Shown piece after piece: positions 60,705-64,000 of a stretch of 64,000 nucleotides of DNA; position 1 is the stretch's first letter; the number at the start of each line of letters is the position of its first letter. The notes below the pieces were generated by a model that was not told the DNA's origin, did no database searches, and saw only the letters and a program-made list of their open reading frames with translations. The stretch comes from Planctomycetota bacterium. Its GTDB lineage: Bacteria > Planctomycetota > UBA1135 > UBA2386. The stretch is from NCBI GenBank assembly GCA_020638655.1, contig JACKIC010000002.1, forward strand, positions 372,001 to 436,000. Reading direction: 5' to 3'. The translations under genes were made by a program, and so were the position numbers.

Positions 60705-60732
60705 ACGGGCGTGCGCGGCGCGGTGCGGGACC

Positions 60733-61077
60733 TCAGTGGCCCGCGCCCTCGCGCACCGCGTTGACGTTCCAGGTCGGCACCGCGATCTCGACGACGCCGC
60801 CTTCGGGCGCGCGCAGCAGCTTCGCCTGGCAGCCCAGCCGCGAGTCGAGGCCGACGTCGCGCGCCTCGTCGAGCTGGTCGAGCTCGTCCTCGCTGGCCTC
60901 GCTGAAGGCGGCGGCGCCCTGCTTGATCTTGACGTGGCAGGTCGAGCAGGCGCAGACGCCGCCGCAGGCGTGGTCGAGCGGCAGGCCCTGGGCCATCGCC
61001 GCCTCGAGGATCGTCTCGCCGACGGCCAACGTGAACTCGCGGTCGTCGCCGCGCACAGCCAAACGCACCTTGCTCAT
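60733..61077 (-). CDS. fdx: ISC-type [2Fe-2S] ferredoxin
   Basis: The 114-residue adrenodoxin-like ferredoxin supplies electrons for Fe-S cluster assembly. The cluster ligands C38-x5-C44-x2-C47 and the late C83 are intact, with an extra Cys at 42. The domain start (V-R-L-A-V-R-G, then V-G-E-T-I-L-E-A-A) is typical. Its ATG overlaps the hscA stop by 4 bp, closing the operon iscU-iscA-hscB-hscA-fdx. The length matches the family. Confidence 0.95.
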   Translation of the reverse strand: MSKVRLAVRGDDREFTLAVGETILEAAMAQGLPLDHACGGVCACSTCHVKIKQGAAAFSEASEDELDQLDEARDVGLDSRLGCQAKLLRAPEGGVVEIAVPTWNVNAVREGAGH

Positions 61078-62918
61078 CGGGTCGTCTCTTCGCGCAGCGC
61101 CTTGGTCACGGCCGAGCTGATCACGTCGTCGGCGATCGTCGCGGTCACCTTGGTCAGTTCGTCGCAACCGTGCTTGAGGGCGGCCGCGTCGGCGTTCGCC
61201 GCGAGCAGTCTGGCCAGCGCCTTGAGCGCCTTCTGCACGGCGTAGGTCTGGTCGGGCGGCAGCTCGGACATCGCCAGCGCCTTCTCGGTGCCGCGCACCA
61301 TCGCCTCGGCCTTGTTGCGCAGGTCGATCTGCTCGCGCGCGACGTAGTCGCTCTGCGCGTTCTCGATCGAGTCGAGCATCATGCGCCGCACCTCGTCGCG
61401 GGTCAGGCCGAACGACGGCACGACCTGGATGCCGGCCTCGACGCCGGTGCGCTGCTCGCGGGCGGTGACGCGCAACACACCGTCGGCGTCGACCAGGAAC
61501 GTCACCGCGATGCGCGGCAGGCCGGCTGGCAGCGGCGGGATGCCGCGCAGCTTGAAGTGGCCGAGCCGGCGGCAGTCCTGGGCGAGCTCCCGTTCGCCCT
61601 GGTAGATGGTCAGGTCGACCGCGGTCTGTTCGTCGACGCCGGTCGAGAACTCCTCGGTGACACTGGTCGGGATCGTGCTGTTGCGCAGGATCAGCTTCTG
61701 CACGGCGCCGCCGAGCGTCTCGATGCCGAGCGACAGCGGGATCACGTCGAGCAGCAGCAGCGAGCGGTCGTTGCCGGCGAGCACGTCGGCCTGCACCGCG
61801 GCGCCGAGCGCGACGGCCAGGTCGGGGTCGACGTCGGTGCGCGGCTCCTTGCCGAGCAGCTGCGCCAGGCGCTTGCGCACCATCGGCACGCGCGTGCTGC
61901 CGCCGACGAGCACGGTGTCGTCGATGTCGGCGACGCGCAGCCCGGCGTCCTTGATCACGCGCTGCACGCAGTCGAGCGTGCGCTGCACCAGCGGCGAGAT
62001 CGCGCCTTCGAACTCGGCGCGGGTCACGGTGAGATCGACCTGGCCGCGGTCGCCGAGGTCCAGCTGCAGGGTTGCGGAGCCGGCGTCGCTGAGACGCACC
62101 TTGAGGCCTTCGGCCGCGCCGCGCACGGCCTGCAGCACGTAGGGGTCTTCCTTGGCGGCGGCCGCGGCGCGCCTGGGCAAGAGGGCCAGGATGCGCTGCA
62201 CCAGCAGCGCGTCGAAGTCGTCGCCGCCCAGGTGGGTGTCGCCGGCGGTGGCGAGCACGCGGAACACGCCGCCCTCGATGCGCAGGATCGACACGTCGAA
62301 GGTGCCGCCGCCGAGGTCGTAGACGAGCACCGTGCCGTCCTTGCTGCCGTCGATGCCGTAGGCGAGCGCGGCCGCGGTCGGCTCGTTGAGGATGCGCAGG
62401 CACGACAGGCCGGCGAGACTGGCGGCGTCCTTGGTCGCCTGGCGCTGGGCGTCGTCGAACCACGCCGGCACGGTGACCACGGCGTCGTGCACGAGCTGGC
62501 CGGTGGCCTGCTCGGCGACGGCCTTGACCTGGCCGAGCACCATCGCCGAGATCGCCTCGGGCGAGTAGTCGCGGTCGTCGATGCGCACGCGCGGCAGGTC
62601 GCGTTCGCCGGCCACGACCGGGTACGGCAGGCCCGCGGCGTCGCCGGCGGCTTCGCTGGCCGAACGGCCGATCAGGCGCTTGATCGAGAAGATGGTGCGG
62701 TCGGGGAACTGCAGCCGCAGCGCCTTGGCCGCCTCGCCGACGATGGTGCGGCCGTCGGGGTGCAGGCAGACGACCGACGGGATCAGCGCCTCGCCCTGCT
62801 GGTTGCGCAGCACGTGCGGGGTCTTGCCGGCGCGGACTGCGACCAGGCTGTTGGTTGTGCCCAGGTCGATGCCGACGACGAGTCGCGGCGCGGCGGGAGG
62901 GGGAGTGGGAGACGTCAC
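61074..62918 (-). CDS. hscA: Fe-S assembly chaperone HscA (Hsp70)
   Basis: The 614-residue specialised Hsp70 releases the Fe-S cluster from IscU in an ATP cycle. It has G-I-D-L-G-T-T-N-S near residue 15, the ATPase G-G-T-F-D-V-S and a later phosphate motif, and the substrate-binding domain and C-terminal lid. The identity as HscA rather than DnaK comes from the operon and its position between hscB and fdx. The GTG at 62918 overlaps the hscB stop by 4 bp, and its own stop overlaps fdx by 4 bp. Confidence 0.93.
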   Translation of the reverse strand: MTSPTPPPAAPRLVVGIDLGTTNSLVAVRAGKTPHVLRNQQGEALIPSVVCLHPDGRTIVGEAAKALRLQFPDRTIFSIKRLIGRSASEAAGDAAGLPYPVVAGERDLPRVRIDDRDYSPEAISAMVLGQVKAVAEQATGQLVHDAVVTVPAWFDDAQRQATKDAASLAGLSCLRILNEPTAAALAYGIDGSKDGTVLVYDLGGGTFDVSILRIEGGVFRVLATAGDTHLGGDDFDALLVQRILALLPRRAAAAAKEDPYVLQAVRGAAEGLKVRLSDAGSATLQLDLGDRGQVDLTVTRAEFEGAISPLVQRTLDCVQRVIKDAGLRVADIDDTVLVGGSTRVPMVRKRLAQLLGKEPRTDVDPDLAVALGAAVQADVLAGNDRSLLLLDVIPLSLGIETLGGAVQKLILRNSTIPTSVTEEFSTGVDEQTAVDLTIYQGERELAQDCRRLGHFKLRGIPPLPAGLPRIAVTFLVDADGVLRVTAREQRTGVEAGIQVVPSFGLTRDEVRRMMLDSIENAQSDYVAREQIDLRNKAEAMVRGTEKALAMSELPPDQTYAVQKALKALARLLAANADAAALKHGCDELTKVTATIADDVISSAVTKALREETTR

Positions 62919-63415
62919 GACTTGGCCTGCAGGTCCGCGAGGGCCTTGCGATGGTAGTGGGAGGCGTGCAGCGTGCGCGCCGCGGCGTCGAGGTCGCCGG
63001 CGTCGAGGTCGGCGCGCAGCTGTTGCCAATCGCCCTCGAGCGCCTGGTCGAGGCGGGACTGCAGCGGCGCCAGCGCGTCGTCGCGCGCGAACGCGACCTC
63101 CTCGGCGAGCTCGAGGGCGTCGGCGAGGAACATCGGGTCGAGCTTCTTGTTGCGGTCGAGCACGCCGGGCGCCTTGGCTTCGAGCAGCGCCTTGGCGCGC
63201 TGCCAGGGGTCGCGCAGCACCTTCCAGGCGTCGTTGATCTCGGCCGAGCGCTGCAGCACCGCGACGCAGTCGGCGGTGTTGGCGGCGCGGTTGAGGTCGG
63301 GGTGGCACTCGCGCGACAGCTCGAGGTAACGGCGCTCGAGGGCGCGCGCATCGAGGTCGAGGGACTTGGCCACGCCGAACACCGTGAACGGGTCGGGTGC
63401 GGGAACGTGGATCAC
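62915..63415 (-). CDS. hscB: Fe-S assembly J-protein HscB
   Basis: The 166-residue co-chaperone has an N-terminal J-domain with the key H-P-D at residues 38-40 and a C-terminal helical domain (about 85-165) that binds IscU. It stimulates the HscA ATPase. HscB lacks the Gly/Phe and zinc domains of DnaJ, as expected. The ATG at 63415 follows iscA by 14 bp. Confidence 0.93.
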   Translation of the reverse strand: MIHVPAPDPFTVFGVAKSLDLDARALERRYLELSRECHPDLNRAANTADCVAVLQRSAEINDAWKVLRDPWQRAKALLEAKAPGVLDRNKKLDPMFLADALELAEEVAFARDDALAPLQSRLDQALEGDWQQLRADLDAGDLDAAARTLHASHYHRKALADLQAKS

Positions 63416-63429
63416 GCCGGGATGGCCGC

Positions 63430-63828
63430 TCAGGCGGAGAAGGAGGTGCCGCAGCCGCAGGTGCCGGTGGCCTGGGGGTTCTTGAACACGAAGCCGCGGT
63501 CGAGCAGGCCGTCGTTGAAGTCCAGCGTGGTGCCGCCCATGAAGAACTCGCTCTTCTTGTCGACGACGAGGTGCACGCCGTGCTGCTCGAAGGTCAGGTC
63601 GAACTCGGTCGGGCCGTTCTGGTCGAAGTCGAGCACGTAGGTGAAGCCCGAGCAGCCGCCGCCCTTGGCGCCGATGCGCACCCAGGTGGTGCCGTCGAAC
63701 TTCTGCTCGGCGATCACGCGCAGGATCTCCTTGGCGGCGCGCTCGGTGAGGTGCACGCCGCGGCCCGGCTTGGGGGCCGCCGCCGGAGTCGCCGCGGGGT
63801 TCTGATCCGTGCTCTTGGTCTCGCTCAT
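63430..63828 (-). CDS. iscA: A-type Fe-S carrier (IscA/ErpA family)
   Basis: The 132-residue carrier accepts clusters from IscU and passes them to apoproteins. The three cluster-binding Cys are present: C59 in G-G-G-C-S-G, and C124 and C126 in T-G-T-C-G-C-G. A low-complexity Ala/Pro N-terminus (residues 1-24) precedes the domain start V-H-L-T-E-R-A-A. ErpA is an alternative name for close relatives; operon position favours IscA. It begins 10 bp after the iscU stop. Confidence 0.93.
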   Translation of the reverse strand: MSETKSTDQNPAATPAAAPKPGRGVHLTERAAKEILRVIAEQKFDGTTWVRIGAKGGGCSGFTYVLDFDQNGPTEFDLTFEQHGVHLVVDKKSEFFMGGTTLDFNDGLLDRGFVFKNPQATGTCGCGTSFSA

Positions 63829-63838
63829 GGCATCCTGC

Positions 63839-64000
63839 TCACTTGGTCTCTGCGGCGGCGCCCTTGGCGGCCGCCTGCTTCTTGCGCCAGTCCTCGATCG
63901 CCGCCTTGATCGCGTCCTCGGCGAGCACCGAGCAGTGGATCTTGACCGGCGGCAGCGACAGCTCCTCGACGATCTGCGTGTTCTTGATCTCGGCGGCGGC
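63839..64000 (-). CDS. iscU: Fe-S cluster scaffold IscU, C-terminal end (partial)
   Basis: The last 53 codons are visible; the rest is outside the window. The conserved L-P-P-V-K-I-H-C-S-V-L-A-E-D-A-I-K-A-A-I matches the end of IscU, including the third cluster Cys. A Lys/Ala-rich tail follows. It is the first visible gene of the operon, and iscS/iscR would be expected upstream to the right. Confidence 0.9.
   Translation of the reverse strand, partial: AAAEIKNTQIVEELSLPPVKIHCSVLAEDAIKAAIEDWRKKQAAAKGAAAETK

Overview
The window is 64 kb of gene-dense, very GC-rich bacterial DNA (roughly 70 % G+C by eye). The best fit is an uncultured or deep-branching planctomycete (Planctomycetota). I infer this from several things: many secreted proteins share a lineage-type C-terminal beta domain; carboxypeptidase-regulatory-like (CarboxypepD_reg) proteins are abundant; an ECF sigma factor is fused to a membrane-anchored ectodomain; and many genes lack a Shine-Dalgarno sequence. 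No rRNA or tRNA gene and no CRISPR array was seen, so the assignment is not firm.

Layout. Positions 1-4.2 kb hold a truncated multi-pass membrane protein, a family I pyrophosphatase, an Fpg/Nei glycosylase and a secreted CarboxypepD_reg protein. At 4.4-9.2 kb a TonB-dependent receptor, a YfiR-family periplasmic protein and a hybrid histidine kinase form one tight operon. At 9.2-17 kb lie a zinc-ribbon membrane protein, a metallo-beta-lactamase hydrolase, a 1,225-residue lipoprotein with a small partner, and a miaE-lipase-rsmE operon. At 17-21 kb are envelope proteins (OmpA-type lipoprotein, SUMF1-like lipoprotein, membrane-anchored helix-turn-helix protein) followed by rsmA. At 21-31 kb is a core-information block: dnaG, rpoD, a coiled-coil zinc-ribbon protein, selB and a large acidic single-pass membrane protein. 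At 31-45 kb several secreted proteins (HEAT-VWA, Met-rich, tandemly duplicated and chimeric ones) are interspersed with an MFS transporter, threonine aldolase, phosphomannomutase and a SAM-hydrolase-family enzyme. At 45-52 kb are arginase, formate-THF ligase and transketolase. At 52-57 kb is a striking pair: an ECF sigma factor fused to a membrane-anchored secreted domain, and a tandem-duplicated, sigma-less copy of the ectodomain. At 57-60.7 kb are a GNAT enzyme, a hydrolase lipoprotein and a secreted protein. At 60.7-64 kb, on the minus strand, is an isc-type iron-sulfur operon read iscU-iscA-hscB-hscA-fdx, with iscU cut by the window edge.

A recurring signal is a GC-adapted -10 hexamer (TAnnnT, or CAnnnT) ending only 6-12 nt before the start codon of at least twelve genes on both strands. 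This predicts leaderless or nearly leaderless mRNAs. It also helped choose GTG/TTG starts at 34391, 56458 and 56553. Other promoters carry a recognisable -35 and a longer leader, most notably the one ahead of dnaG, whose leader of about 620 nt is unexplained.

Most promising for follow-up are the membrane-tethered sigma factor with its decapitated duplicate, the leaderless-promoter pattern, a near-perfect 65-nt palindrome with a half-copy elsewhere, the dnaG leader, and a methionine-rich secreted protein.
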